Assembly (NCBI RefSeq): GCF_018531495.1
Contig: NZ_JAHDTI010000011.1
Span: 186,001 to 250,000 of the forward strand
Direction: 5' to 3'
DNA length: 64,000 bases
Origin: Nonomuraea sediminis
GTDB lineage: Bacteria > Actinomycetota > Actinomycetes > Streptosporangiales > Streptosporangiaceae
The first letter of the stretch is position 1. The number at the start of each line of letters is the position of its first letter. The notes beneath the pieces were generated by a model. The model ran no database searches, was not told where the DNA came from, and saw only the letters and a program-made list of their open reading frames with translations. A program made the position numbers and the translations under genes. Shown here one piece after another: positions 50,332 to 58,705 of the stretch.

Positions 50332-50753
50332 GTCGGGCACGCGCGCAGGGCGCGCAGCCGCCTGCGCAGGGCCTCGCCGAGCAGGGCCAGCGAGACCAGG
50401 GCGATGAGCGGCTGGACGGGCGCGAAGTAGCTCATCGCCCCGCCCACGCCGAGCAGCAGCACCACCAGCTTGTTGCAGATGGGGCAGCCCACGGCGAACG
50501 CCGCCAGCACGCCCGCGGCCACGGTCTTGCGCTGCTGGTCGGCCGGCGGCCGCACGGGGCCCACGTAGGTCGCGGTGATCAGCCCCGTGAGCACCGCGCT
50601 CGTCACCCAGACCGGATAGTTCCACCACAGCACCGGCGTCATCCGCGTGAACCACGCCGTCTGCACGATCGCCGTGGGAACCCCGACGAGCAGCGCGGCG
50701 ATCCCCGCCGCGCCGACGGCCACCACCCACTGCCGCCCGCTCCAGCCCCGCAT
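50316..50753 (-). CDS. Small membrane protein with a CPIC motif
   Basis: This 145-residue protein (ATG at 50753, with a GTG one codon earlier) has about four helices. At the start of the third it carries GCPICNKLVVLLLGVGGA. A CxxC at a membrane edge suggests metal or thiol chemistry, as in mercury and copper importers or DsbB-like proteins. It lies downstream of the M56 peptidase gene on the same strand (73-bp gap), and its stop codon overlaps the next BlaI-type dyad. I do not recognise a named family. Confidence 0.75.
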   Translation of the reverse strand: MRGWSGRQWVVAVGAAGIAALLVGVPTAIVQTAWFTRMTPVLWWNYPVWVTSAVLTGLITATYVGPVRPPADQQRKTVAAGVLAAFAVGCPICNKLVVLLLGVGGAMSYFAPVQPLIALVSLALLGEALRRRLRALRACPTYDAR

Positions 50754-50826
50754 CACGCGCCCACCCGCCCGCCCGACGCGCCCTTCACGACATCACCAGC
50801 CACGTCGGCCAGGTTCGGGGTGCGCT

Positions 50827-51759
50827 TCATGCGATCACCGGGCAGGACAGCAAGGAGGGGAGGAGTGTCGCGGTGGCGGGGGCGGTGAGGAGCCAGGCGA
50901 CGCCGAGGGCGCCGAGTGCGCGGTCGCGCAAGCTGGGGGGTGGGGTGGGGGAGAGCAGGCGTTTGACGCGGGCCACCGCCGTTTCGCCGCCCGCCCCCAG
51001 GGTTGAGGCGGGGGTGGACGCCCTGGCCAGCGCGATCAGCGCGGACGCGATCACGCAGGAGTCGTGCTCGCGGGCCGCCACGTCGTCGGCCAGCAGCTCG
51101 ACCAGCCCAGGAACCGCGGTGCCTGTGGCCTTGAACAGCGGAACCCACGGCAACACCCGCGCGGCCACCTGCGCGGCGGTCAGCAGGACGTGGTGGCGGC
51201 CGTCGACGTGGGCCCGCTCGTGCGCGAGCACCGCGGCCACCTGACGCCGGTCGAGCGCCGTCAGCGCGCCGCTGGTGACCACCACCACACCCCGGCGGCC
51301 TGGAACGCAGTAGGCGGCGGGCTCGGCGTGCTCCACGACCAGCGCGCCCAGTTCCCGGCTGGGCCGCCCGACGAGCTCGACCGCACGCCGATGTTCGGCG
51401 CGGCCGCGCCGGGCGGCCCAGCACACCCGCACCGCCGCCCAGCACAGGCGCGTCACCAGGACGCCCACCATGGCCAGCCCCACGGCGACGGTCAGCGGGC
51501 GCGCGGTGGGCGGCAGCGCGTGGCCCGCGAGCAGCGACGAGCAGGCGGCGACGAGCGCGGCGAAGCGGTCCCCGATGGCGTGATCGGGAAAGGCCAGCTG
51601 CAGCGCCGCCAGCACGACCGCCACGAGCACCGACGCGCATCCGGCCAGCCATGTGGCGATCGCCACCCGGGGCGAGGCACCGAGCCGCTGCCCGATGAGG
51701 GCGGGCAGCCCCCACCCGGCGGCCACGGCATAGAGACCCAAGGAGAGCGCGCCGGTCAT
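50827..51759 (-). CDS. M56/BlaR1-type membrane zinc metallopeptidase lacking a sensor domain
   Basis: I chose the ATG at 51759. An in-frame GTG 11 codons earlier lies inside a tandem repeat. The 310-residue product has several helices and the zinc site HERAH at residues 180-184 followed by VDGRHH, typical of BlaR1/MecR1 peptidase domains. The beta-lactam-binding C-terminal domain of BlaR1 is absent, so its signal is not a penicillin bound there. It lies directly after blaI, the usual partner arrangement. It probably cleaves or inactivates BlaI on an envelope signal. Confidence 0.93.
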   Translation of the reverse strand: MTGALSLGLYAVAAGWGLPALIGQRLGASPRVAIATWLAGCASVLVAVVLAALQLAFPDHAIGDRFAALVAACSSLLAGHALPPTARPLTVAVGLAMVGVLVTRLCWAAVRVCWAARRGRAEHRRAVELVGRPSRELGALVVEHAEPAAYCVPGRRGVVVVTSGALTALDRRQVAAVLAHERAHVDGRHHVLLTAAQVAARVLPWVPLFKATGTAVPGLVELLADDVAAREHDSCVIASALIALARASTPASTLGAGGETAVARVKRLLSPTPPPSLRDRALGALGVAWLLTAPATATLLPSLLSCPVIA

Positions 51760-51806
51760 CGCCCACCGATCCAGGGTGCGGTCATCGCCCACCGATCCAG
51801 CGCGTG
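51754..51806. repeat. 26-bp tandem duplication at the blaI-M56 junction
   Basis: A 21-bp stretch at 51754-51774 is repeated exactly at 51780-51800 (26-bp period), and a third partial copy runs into the blaI stop codon. Each copy contains ATGACC, and the third is the one that overlaps the blaI stop. A simple reading is that an original ATGA overlap between the two genes was duplicated twice, moving the M56 start about 50 bp downstream. Confidence 0.85.
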
Positions 51807-51807
51807 G

Positions 51808-52167
51808 TCATCGGTCGCCCAGTTCGCGGATGGCGGCGTCCAGCGTGGCGTGCTCGTCGGGTGTCAGGCGTTCCAGGAAGTGGATCAGGGTCATCGTCCT
51901 GTTGCCGCCTTCGGCGAGCGCCGCCTGCATGATCTGGGCGATGTGGGCCTCCTGGCTGACGACCGGTTCGTAGAGGTAGGCGCGTCCGGACGGCTGCCGC
52001 CGCAGCAGGCCCTTCTTGTGCAGCTTGTCCATGACCGTCATCACCGTCGTGTACGCCAGAGCCCGGGAGCCCTGCAGCCCTTCCAGCACCTGGCGCACCG
52101 ACACGGGCGCGCCGTACGACCAGATGCGGTCCATGACGGCCGACTCCAGCTCACCGAGACCATGCAT
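51808..52167 (-). CDS. blaI: BlaI/MecI-family repressor
   Basis: I chose the ATG at 52167, next to a dyad. A longer start is possible. The 119-residue product has the BlaI winged helix (LGELESAVMDRIW, ALAYTTVMTVMDKLHKKGLLRR) and a short helical dimerisation tail. It has no Cys, so it lacks the CxC metal site of CopY, and inactivation by its M56 partner or another ligand is more likely than direct copper binding. Two dyads of the local consensus flank its start, indicating autorepression. Six similar dyads occur before other genes of this region. Confidence 0.93.
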   Translation of the reverse strand: MHGLGELESAVMDRIWSYGAPVSVRQVLEGLQGSRALAYTTVMTVMDKLHKKGLLRRQPSGRAYLYEPVVSQEAHIAQIMQAALAEGGNRTMTLIHFLERLTPDEHATLDAAIRELGDR

Positions 52168-52184
52168 GCTATCTATGATAGTAG
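52166..52184. promoter_or_regulatory. blaI: BlaI-type dyad at the blaI start
   Basis: ATGCTAT-N5-ATAGTAG matches 12 of 14 consensus positions with one perfect half. It touches the blaI start codon, which fits autorepression of a leaderless or short-leader transcript. Confidence 0.7.
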
Positions 52185-52233
52185 ACAATGAGGCCCTGTC
52201 CCTCGCGACGATCAGTGCGAGTCTCTGCTAATA

Positions 52234-52252
52234 TCACTATGCATCATAGTAA
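52234..52252. promoter_or_regulatory. blaI: Second BlaI-type dyad upstream of blaI
   Basis: TCACTAT-N5-ATAGTAA has 11 of 14 matches and perfect 5-bp inner arms. It lies 67 bp upstream of the blaI start and covers the stop codon of the preceding ABC ATPase gene. It probably cooperates with the first site. Confidence 0.6.
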
Positions 52253-53941
52253 TAGCGATGCACCGAGAAGCTGCTCGGTGTACTCGTGGGAGGGTGAGGC
52301 GGCCAGGGAAGCGGCAGGGCCCTGCTCCACCACCTCCCCTGAGCGCAGCACCACGATGCGGTCGCAGGACTGGACCGCCTCACCCAGGTCATGGGTGACG
52401 AACAGGACGGCCAGCCCGCGGGAGACCGCCAGGCTCCGCAGGGTCGTGGCGATGCCCGCGCGCGTCGACACGTCCAGCATGGACGTGGCCTCGTCGGCCA
52501 CGAGCAGGACGGGGTCGCCCGCCAGCGCCCGGGCGATCGAGACGCGCTGCCGCTGCCCGCCCGACAACTGACCGGGGAAACGCGGCATGAAGTCGCCGGA
52601 CAGCCCGGCCGCCTCCAGCGCCTCCCGCGCCCGGGCGGGCCTGTCCCGCCGCGGCACTCCTGCCAGCGCCAGCGGCTCGGACACCAGGGACGCCACCCGC
52701 ATGCCCGGGTGGAGCGCGTCGTAGGGGTCCTGGTGGACGAACCCGGTGCGCCGCTGGACCTGCCTGAGCGCGCGGCCACGCCGTACCGCCAGATCCTGGC
52801 CCGACACCTCCACGCGACCGGCAGTGGGCCTGACCAGGCCGAGCAGGATGCGCGCCAGCGTGCTCTTGCCCGATCCGCTCTCGCCCACGAGCCCGACGAT
52901 CTCGCCGGACCTGATCTCCAGGCCGACCCCCCGCAGCGCCTCCACGGTCCTGGCCCTGCCAGGGTAGACGTGACGCACGCCCGAGGCGGACACGACGGGC
53001 GTGCCCGGGGACTCCACCGCGCGGGGCACCACCGGGTAGGCGGGCCGTTCCGCGGGGCGATGGCAGGCCACCAGGGCCTCGCCGTGCGCGGCCAGGGAGG
53101 GCTCCTCCTCGCGGCAGCGGTCGAGCGCCAGCGGGCAGCGCGGCGCGAACGCGCACCCGCTCAGCCCGTGCCCGAGCGCCGGCGCCGCGCCGGGAATGCT
53201 GCCCCATTCGACCGCCCTGTCGGCCACCGGGGTCGCCGTGAGCAGGCCGAGCGTGTAGGGGTGGGCGCTCTCCCCGCGCAGCTCGCGGGCCTGCCGTACT
53301 TCGGCGAGCCGCCCCGCGTACATGACCGCGACCCGGTCGGCGTACGGCAGCAGCCCGGACAGGTCGTGCGAGACCACCAGCATGCCGATGTCCAGCGAGG
53401 CCAGCAGCGCCAGCACCTGCCGCTGGGTGAGGGCGTCCAGCCCTGTCGTGGGCTCGTCGGCGACCAGCAGCCGCGGCTCGCCCGCCAGGGCCAGCGCGAT
53501 CGCCACCCGCTGCCGCTGCCCGCCCGACAGCTCGTGCGGGAACGACCCCAGCATCGCCGCCTTCAGCCCGACCCGTTCGAGCAGGTCGCCGGGCGCGGCC
53601 GACCCGCCGTGCAGGGCCAGCATCTCCTCGACCTGCGCGCCGATCCGGTGCACCGGGCTGAGCCCGCTCATCGCCCCCTGCGGCAGGATCGCGATCCGCC
53701 TGCCCCGCACCCCTCCCCAGCCGGTACGGCCGGCCAGTTCCTCCCCGTCGAGCACGGCCGAGCCGCTCACCTCTGCCGTGGCGGGCAGCAGGCCGAGCAG
53801 GGCACGCGCCAGCGACGTCTTGCCGCAACCGCTCTCGCCCACCAGGGCGACCACCTCGCCGTCGGCGACCTCCAGGTCGACCCGGTCGAGCGCGGCGTGC
53901 CCGCCGTAGCGGACCGTCAGCTCGCGCAGCGTGAGCGTCAT
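52244..53941 (-). CDS. Fused dual ATPase of a peptide/nickel-type ABC importer
   Basis: This 565-residue protein fuses two Opp/Dpp-type ATPases. The first has Walker A GESGCGKT, LSGGQRQRVAIALAL and ADEPTTGLD. The second has GESGSGKST, LSGGQRQRVSIARAL and ADEATSMLD. The oligopeptide-type Cys cluster CAFAPRCPLALDRC, which closes the first domain, is present. It energises import by the two permeases encoded upstream and overlaps them by 4 bp. Its stop lies inside a BlaI dyad. Confidence 0.95.
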   Translation of the reverse strand: MTLTLRELTVRYGGHAALDRVDLEVADGEVVALVGESGCGKTSLARALLGLLPATAEVSGSAVLDGEELAGRTGWGGVRGRRIAILPQGAMSGLSPVHRIGAQVEEMLALHGGSAAPGDLLERVGLKAAMLGSFPHELSGGQRQRVAIALALAGEPRLLVADEPTTGLDALTQRQVLALLASLDIGMLVVSHDLSGLLPYADRVAVMYAGRLAEVRQARELRGESAHPYTLGLLTATPVADRAVEWGSIPGAAPALGHGLSGCAFAPRCPLALDRCREEEPSLAAHGEALVACHRPAERPAYPVVPRAVESPGTPVVSASGVRHVYPGRARTVEALRGVGLEIRSGEIVGLVGESGSGKSTLARILLGLVRPTAGRVEVSGQDLAVRRGRALRQVQRRTGFVHQDPYDALHPGMRVASLVSEPLALAGVPRRDRPARAREALEAAGLSGDFMPRFPGQLSGGQRQRVSIARALAGDPVLLVADEATSMLDVSTRAGIATTLRSLAVSRGLAVLFVTHDLGEAVQSCDRIVVLRSGEVVEQGPAASLAASPSHEYTEQLLGASLLL

Positions 53942-54750
53942 CGGCCGGCCTCCTTCAGCGCGGGGTTGAGCCGGTCCTCCACGGCGATGCCGAGCAGCGC
54001 GAGCGCCAGCACGGTGAGCGTGATCGCGGCGCCGGGCGGCAGCGCCCACCACAGCCACGCCTCCGACAGGAACACGCCGTTGGTCTGGACCCAGTAGAGC
54101 GTCGTGCCCCAGCTCGGCGTGGTCGGGTCGCCCAAGCCGAGGAAGGACAGCGTGGCGTCGTAGATGATGGCCACCTTGGCCGTGCGGACGAAGACCGGGA
54201 TCAGCAGCGGCCCGATCTGGTAGGAGCCGTGCCGCAGCAGCAGCCACCACCGGGGCGCGCCCATGGCCCTGGCCACCTCCAGATGCCCGCGCGACCAGGC
54301 GGTGAGCACGCCCGCGCGGAGCACGCGCGCGGGCACCGGCCACAGGATCAGCGCCAGGATCGCGGCCCGCACCCCGAACGACTGACCGAGGAACGCCGCC
54401 GCCAGCACGAACAGGATCAGCTCCGGCAGGATCAGCAGCACGTCGGCGCCGCGCATCAGCGTCGCCGACAGCCACCGCGGCCCGATCCCGGCCGCCCCAC
54501 CGATGACGGCCGCGAGCAGCGTGGTCGACAGCGCCACGATGAAGGCCAGCCCGAGCGAGGTGCCCGCGCCGACGACGAGCTGGTCGAGCAGGCTGCGCCC
54601 GAGGTCGTCCGCCCCGAGCGGCACGCCCTGGCCGGGCGGCGCGTACGGTCCCGCGACCCGGTCGCGGCCGGCGCCGTCCGGCAGCGCCACGCCGTACAGG
54701 GCGACGAGCGTGATCGCGGCCAGCAGGCCGGCGCCCCAGCGGGCCCTCAT
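53938..54750 (-). CDS. DppC/NikC-type ABC importer permease
   Basis: This 270-residue permease has one N-terminal helix, an extracytoplasmic loop (VPLGADDLGRSLLDQLVVG) and five further helices. The EAA motif reads EVARAMGAPRWWLLLRHG. It is coupled by 4-bp overlaps to the upstream permease and the downstream ATPase. Confidence 0.94.
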   Translation of the reverse strand: MRARWGAGLLAAITLVALYGVALPDGAGRDRVAGPYAPPGQGVPLGADDLGRSLLDQLVVGAGTSLGLAFIVALSTTLLAAVIGGAAGIGPRWLSATLMRGADVLLILPELILFVLAAAFLGQSFGVRAAILALILWPVPARVLRAGVLTAWSRGHLEVARAMGAPRWWLLLRHGSYQIGPLLIPVFVRTAKVAIIYDATLSFLGLGDPTTPSWGTTLYWVQTNGVFLSEAWLWWALPPGAAITLTVLALALLGIAVEDRLNPALKEAGR

Positions 54751-55688
54751 CGCGCGCTCCTGGCGCGCGGGTCGAGCAGCGGGTAGGTGGCGTCGGCGAC
54801 GGCGTTCATCACCACGACCATCACGGTCAGCACCAGGAAGGCGCCCTGCATCAGCGGGTAGTCCCGCGCGGTGATCGCGTTGAACGTGAGCCGCCCCAGC
54901 CCCGGATAGGCGAAGACCGTCTCCACCACGATCGAGCCGGCCGCCAGGAACCCGATCTCCAGCATGAGGATCGTGTGCACGGGCAGCAGCGCGGGACGCA
55001 GCGCGTGCCCGCGCACCAGCCTGCCGTACGGCACGCCGCGCGCGTGGGCGTGCTGCACCGGCTCGCTGGTCAGCACGGTCAGCAGGGACGAGCGCGTGTA
55101 CAGGAACAGGTAGCCGAGCCCGGTCAGCGTGAGCGTGGCGACCGGCAGGACCAGGTGCGCGAGCAGGCCGCCGCCGTCCGGGTCGGTGATGCCGAACGTC
55201 GGCAGCCACTGCAGCTTCACCCCGAACAGGACGATGAGCAGCATGGCCAGCCAGAACTGCGGCAGGGAGTCGGCCACCACGGCGGCGCCGAGCAGCACCG
55301 CGCCCTTGCCCTTGCGCCGCCGCAGCGCGCCGAGCACGCCGAGCGTCACGCCCAGCGTCGCCGTCACCGCGATCGCGGTGCCGACCAGCAGCAGCGTCCA
55401 CGGCAGCGCCTCGCCGAGCGCCTGGGTGACCGGGCGGCCGTCGGCCAGCGAGGTACCCAGATCCAGGGTGAAGACCCCTTTCAGATACGTGACGAACTGG
55501 GCGGGCAGCGACTCCCCGAAGCCGTACTGGGCCGCGATCCTGGCGCGCTCGTCCGCGGTGAGCCTGGCCAGCGCCTCCGGGCTGCCGAACAGCTTCAGCG
55601 GCCCGCCGGGCAGGGCGCGGGGCAGGGCGAAGTTGAGCGTGAGCGCGACGAGCAGCACGGCGGCGTACTCGGTCAACCTGCGGATCAT
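54747..55688 (-). CDS. DppB/NikB-type ABC importer permease
   Basis: This 313-residue permease has the DppB family N-terminus (LNFALPRALPGGP) and periplasmic loop (TADERARIAAQYGFGESLPAQF), six helices, and an EAA-like HAHARGVPYGRLVRGHALRPALLP. It begins in an overlap with the substrate-binding protein gene and overlaps the second permease by 4 bp. Confidence 0.95.
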   Translation of the reverse strand: MIRRLTEYAAVLLVALTLNFALPRALPGGPLKLFGSPEALARLTADERARIAAQYGFGESLPAQFVTYLKGVFTLDLGTSLADGRPVTQALGEALPWTLLLVGTAIAVTATLGVTLGVLGALRRRKGKGAVLLGAAVVADSLPQFWLAMLLIVLFGVKLQWLPTFGITDPDGGGLLAHLVLPVATLTLTGLGYLFLYTRSSLLTVLTSEPVQHAHARGVPYGRLVRGHALRPALLPVHTILMLEIGFLAAGSIVVETVFAYPGLGRLTFNAITARDYPLMQGAFLVLTVMVVVMNAVADATYPLLDPRARSAR

Positions 55689-57286
55689 GAGAGCTTCATG
55701 TCGGCAAGGGAGAGCTTGTTCAGCGCGGTGGCGCCGTTCTGCCAGGTCCAGCCGCTGAAGACGTCCTTCCTGTAGGCGTAGGCGCCGTTGCGGTAGTACA
55801 GCGTGAGGAAGGGCATCTGGTCGGCGATCTGGGCCTGCAGCTTCCTGGCCGCCACGGCCCTGGCATCCATCGTGGGCGCGCCGGTCAGCGTCTTGACGGT
55901 GGCGTCGACGCCGGCGTTCTTGAAGCCGACGATGTTGAGCGTGCCGTCGTCGGGGTCGGAGGCCAGCAGCTGGGCGATGGTGCCGGTGCTGAACATGACC
56001 GGCGCCGACCAGCCCCACATGGTCAGGTCGTAGTTGCGGCCCTTGCGCACGTCGTAGTCGGGCCACACCTTGGCGTCCACCGAGTCGGGGTCGAGCGAGA
56101 CGACCTTGACGGCGATCCCCGCGGTCCTGAGCATGTCGCGGATCAGTTCGGCGCTCCTGAGCCGGTCGGTCGAGGAGCTCTGCACCAGCAGCTCGTAGGA
56201 CATGGGCTTGCCGTCGAGGACCCGGATCCCGTCGGCGCCAGGCTTGGCGCCCAGCGCGTCCAGCTCCCGCTTGGCGGCCTCGGGATCGTAGAGCGGCGGC
56301 AGCCGGTCGGGCTTGACGGGCGCCTCGGCGTGGATGAAGCCCGGGTCGCCGGGCGTCCCCTGGCCCAGCAGGGCGGTCTTGACCAGGTCGTCCACGTTGA
56401 CGGCCTTGGCGATGGCCCGCCGTACCTCCGCGCGGTCGAAGGGCGCGCGGGTGGTGTTGAAGGCCAGCAGCGTGGAGGCGAACTCGGTGCCCTTGACGAT
56501 GCCGATGTTCGGCTGCCGCTCGAGCGCGGCCAGCTGCTGCGGCGGCACGATGCGGGCGGAGTAGGACACCTCGCCGGTGCGCAGCGCGGCGAACTGGGTG
56601 GCCTCCTCCGGGATCACCACGATCTTGATGGTGTCCACCTTGGGCTTGCCCAGGGCGTAGGCGGTGTTGGCGGTGAGGGTGTAGCCGCGCGACTTGTCGA
56701 ACGAGGTCAGCTTGTACGGCCCACTGCCCACCGCCTTGTCCGTGCCGGCGGCCTTGACCTTGGTCACCGACTCCCACAAGTGCCTGGGCAGGATGGCCAT
56801 GTCGGCCAGGATGCGCCGCGGGAACTCCGGGTCGGGCGCCTTGAGCGTCATGGTGACCGTGTCGCCGTTCGCGGCGACCTTCTCGATCGGGCGCACGTCG
56901 ACGGCCGAGTCGCCCTCCATGTTCCTGCGGTAGAACTCGACGCTGAAGACCACGTCGTCGGCGGTCAGCGGCCTGCCGTCGTGCCAGGTGACGCCCGGCC
57001 TGATCGGCATCGTGTAGGTCTGGTTGTCGGTGGTCTGGATCTGCTGGGCAAGCAGCGGGACCACCTCGTCGCCGCGGACGACGGCCAGCGTGTCGAAGAT
57101 GAGCTTGACCAGGTTGTTGCCCGGATAGCCGCTCTGGTTGGTGAACGGGGTGAGCGTCCCCTCGTCGGAGGAGATGGCGATGGTCAGGCTCTTCGCCTTC
57201 GGCCGCGGGGCGGGCGCCTGGCCGCCGCCGGTGCCGCAGGCGGCCAGCGCGAACACCAGCGCGACCGCCAAAGTCTGCCGGAACAC
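55685..57286 (-). CDS. Peptide/nickel-type substrate-binding lipoprotein
   Basis: The GTG at 57286 follows GGAGG. The 533-residue product has a lipobox LAAC and the SBP_bac_5 fold: TMPIRPGVTWHDGRPLTADDV, the GSGPYKL motif, RRAIAKAVNVDDLV and a PMSYELLVQSSSTDRLR hinge. The ligand may be a peptide, a nickel or a metal chelate and cannot be fixed from sequence. It is the first gene of a four-gene import operon with a BlaI-type dyad about 50-70 bp upstream, which suggests a metallophore or metal-linked role. Confidence 0.93.
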   Translation of the reverse strand: MFRQTLAVALVFALAACGTGGGQAPAPRPKAKSLTIAISSDEGTLTPFTNQSGYPGNNLVKLIFDTLAVVRGDEVVPLLAQQIQTTDNQTYTMPIRPGVTWHDGRPLTADDVVFSVEFYRRNMEGDSAVDVRPIEKVAANGDTVTMTLKAPDPEFPRRILADMAILPRHLWESVTKVKAAGTDKAVGSGPYKLTSFDKSRGYTLTANTAYALGKPKVDTIKIVVIPEEATQFAALRTGEVSYSARIVPPQQLAALERQPNIGIVKGTEFASTLLAFNTTRAPFDRAEVRRAIAKAVNVDDLVKTALLGQGTPGDPGFIHAEAPVKPDRLPPLYDPEAAKRELDALGAKPGADGIRVLDGKPMSYELLVQSSSTDRLRSAELIRDMLRTAGIAVKVVSLDPDSVDAKVWPDYDVRKGRNYDLTMWGWSAPVMFSTGTIAQLLASDPDDGTLNIVGFKNAGVDATVKTLTGAPTMDARAVAARKLQAQIADQMPFLTLYYRNGAYAYRKDVFSGWTWQNGATALNKLSLADMKLS

Positions 57287-57337
57287 AAAACCTCCGGGGG
57301 GTATGAGGAAGTTGTTGGGCAGACTGTACTCGGTTGT

Positions 57338-57356
57338 CCGCTATTCGCAATAGTAG
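57338..57356. promoter_or_regulatory. BlaI-type dyad upstream of the ABC importer operon
   Basis: CCGCTAT-N5-ATAGTAG matches 12 of 14 positions with one perfect half. It ends 2 bp before the stop codon of the nitrite-reductase-like FAD gene and lies 52 bp upstream of the substrate-binding protein start. Confidence 0.65.
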
Positions 57357-57358
57357 GA

Positions 57359-58705
57359 TCAGGCCGCTTGGGCCGACCAGGAGGCGAGGAGGGCGGCGAT
57401 GCGGTCCCCGCAGCCGCCGCAGCCGGTCGTGGCGCGCGTTTTCCTGGCGATAGACGGGAGATCACGGGCGCCCTCGTCGTAGGACCCGCGGATCTGTGAA
57501 CTCGTGACGCCGTTGCAGCGGCAGATCTCGTCGTCCTGTGCGGGCGCGGGTGAGCCGAAGAGCAACGACTGGCGGTCGTAGACGGGTCGGCCGCGGTCGT
57601 AGAGCTGGGTGACCAGGCCGACCGTGCCGATGTCGCCGAGCAGCAGCGCGCCCGCCAGGCGGCCGTCGCGCAGGACCAGCTTCTTGTAGGTGCCGCGGGC
57701 GGGATCGCAGAACGAGACGACCTCCAGGCCCGGATCGTCGCCGAGCGGATCGGCCAGGCTCTCGCCCATCGCGGCCAGCTCGATGCCGTCCGCCTTCAGC
57801 CGGGTGACCAGGCGCGATCCGCGGTAGCGGGCGGCCGAGCCGGTGATGCGGGCGGCGGCCACGGCGGCCTGCTCCCACGCGGGCGCCACCAGGCCGTACA
57901 CCTGGCCGTCGTGCTCGGCGCACTCGCCGATCGCCCAGATCCGCGGATCGGTCACCGACCGCATGGCATCGTCCACGATCACGCCCCTGCCGACGGCCAG
58001 GGCCGCCTGCCGCGCCAGGCCCACCTCGGGGCGCACGCCGCACGCGACGACGAGCAGGTCGCCCTCGAGCCTCGACCCGTTGCCCAGGATCAGCCCGCGG
58101 AACCGGCCGACGCCGTAGGCCGAGGTCACGGTGGTGTTCAGCAGGATCCGGACGCCCAGCCGGGCCAGGCCGCGGGCGAGCACCTGGCCGGCGGCCGCGT
58201 CTAGCTGCCGCTCCATCAGATGCGGCCACGGGTGGACCAGCGTGACCGGCAGCCCGCGCGCCGCCAGCCCGCGGGCGGCCTCCAGCCCGAGCAGGCCGCC
58301 GCCCAGCACGACGGCGTGCCGCGCCGTGCGGGCGGCCTCGATGATCGCCCGGCAGTCGTCCAGCGTGCGGAAGGCCGTCACGCCCGCCAGGTCAGGGATG
58401 CCGGGCGGAACCCAGGCCCGGCTGCCGGTGGCGAGCACCAGCGCGTCGTACCCGGTCCGCCCGCCCTCGGAGTCGACGACCTGCCGCCGCGCCCTGTCGA
58501 CGGCGAGCACGGACACGCCGATCCTGACGTCGGCGGGCGGGGCGGCCAGCCGTACCTCGGTCCGGCGGCCGGCCAGCAGCTCCGACAGCAGCACCCGGTT
58601 GTAGGCCGGATGCGGCTCCGCGCCGAACACGGTGACGTCGTGACCCACCAGCAGGGAGGCGAGCCTGGTGCCCGCCATGCCATTGCCCGCGACGACGATC
58701 CTCAT
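57359..58705 (-). CDS. NAD(P)H/FAD oxidoreductase with BFD-like [2Fe-2S] domain (assimilatory nitrate reductase electron-transfer type)
   Basis: This 448-residue protein has the FAD motif GNGMAGTRLA, a second nucleotide motif GGGLLGLEAARGL, and VDDAMRSVTDPRIWAIGECAEH in the NirB-like core. The C-terminus carries a BFD-type iron-sulfur motif (CRCNGVT and TGCGGC). It is NirB without the siroheme domains, matching NasB-type proteins that pass electrons to nitrate reductase. Its start overlaps the nitrate reductase stop by 4 bp, so it is probably the electron donor for that enzyme. Confidence 0.9.
   Translation of the reverse strand: MRIVVAGNGMAGTRLASLLVGHDVTVFGAEPHPAYNRVLLSELLAGRRTEVRLAAPPADVRIGVSVLAVDRARRQVVDSEGGRTGYDALVLATGSRAWVPPGIPDLAGVTAFRTLDDCRAIIEAARTARHAVVLGGGLLGLEAARGLAARGLPVTLVHPWPHLMERQLDAAAGQVLARGLARLGVRILLNTTVTSAYGVGRFRGLILGNGSRLEGDLLVVACGVRPEVGLARQAALAVGRGVIVDDAMRSVTDPRIWAIGECAEHDGQVYGLVAPAWEQAAVAAARITGSAARYRGSRLVTRLKADGIELAAMGESLADPLGDDPGLEVVSFCDPARGTYKKLVLRDGRLAGALLLGDIGTVGLVTQLYDRGRPVYDRQSLLFGSPAPAQDDEICRCNGVTSSQIRGSYDEGARDLPSIARKTRATTGCGGCGDRIAALLASWSAQAA

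Noticed and set aside
51808..52167. CopY-type copper-sensing repressor
   Set aside because: The protein has no Cys, so it lacks the CxC metal-binding tail of CopY. The BlaI/MecI assignment with an M56 partner fits better.
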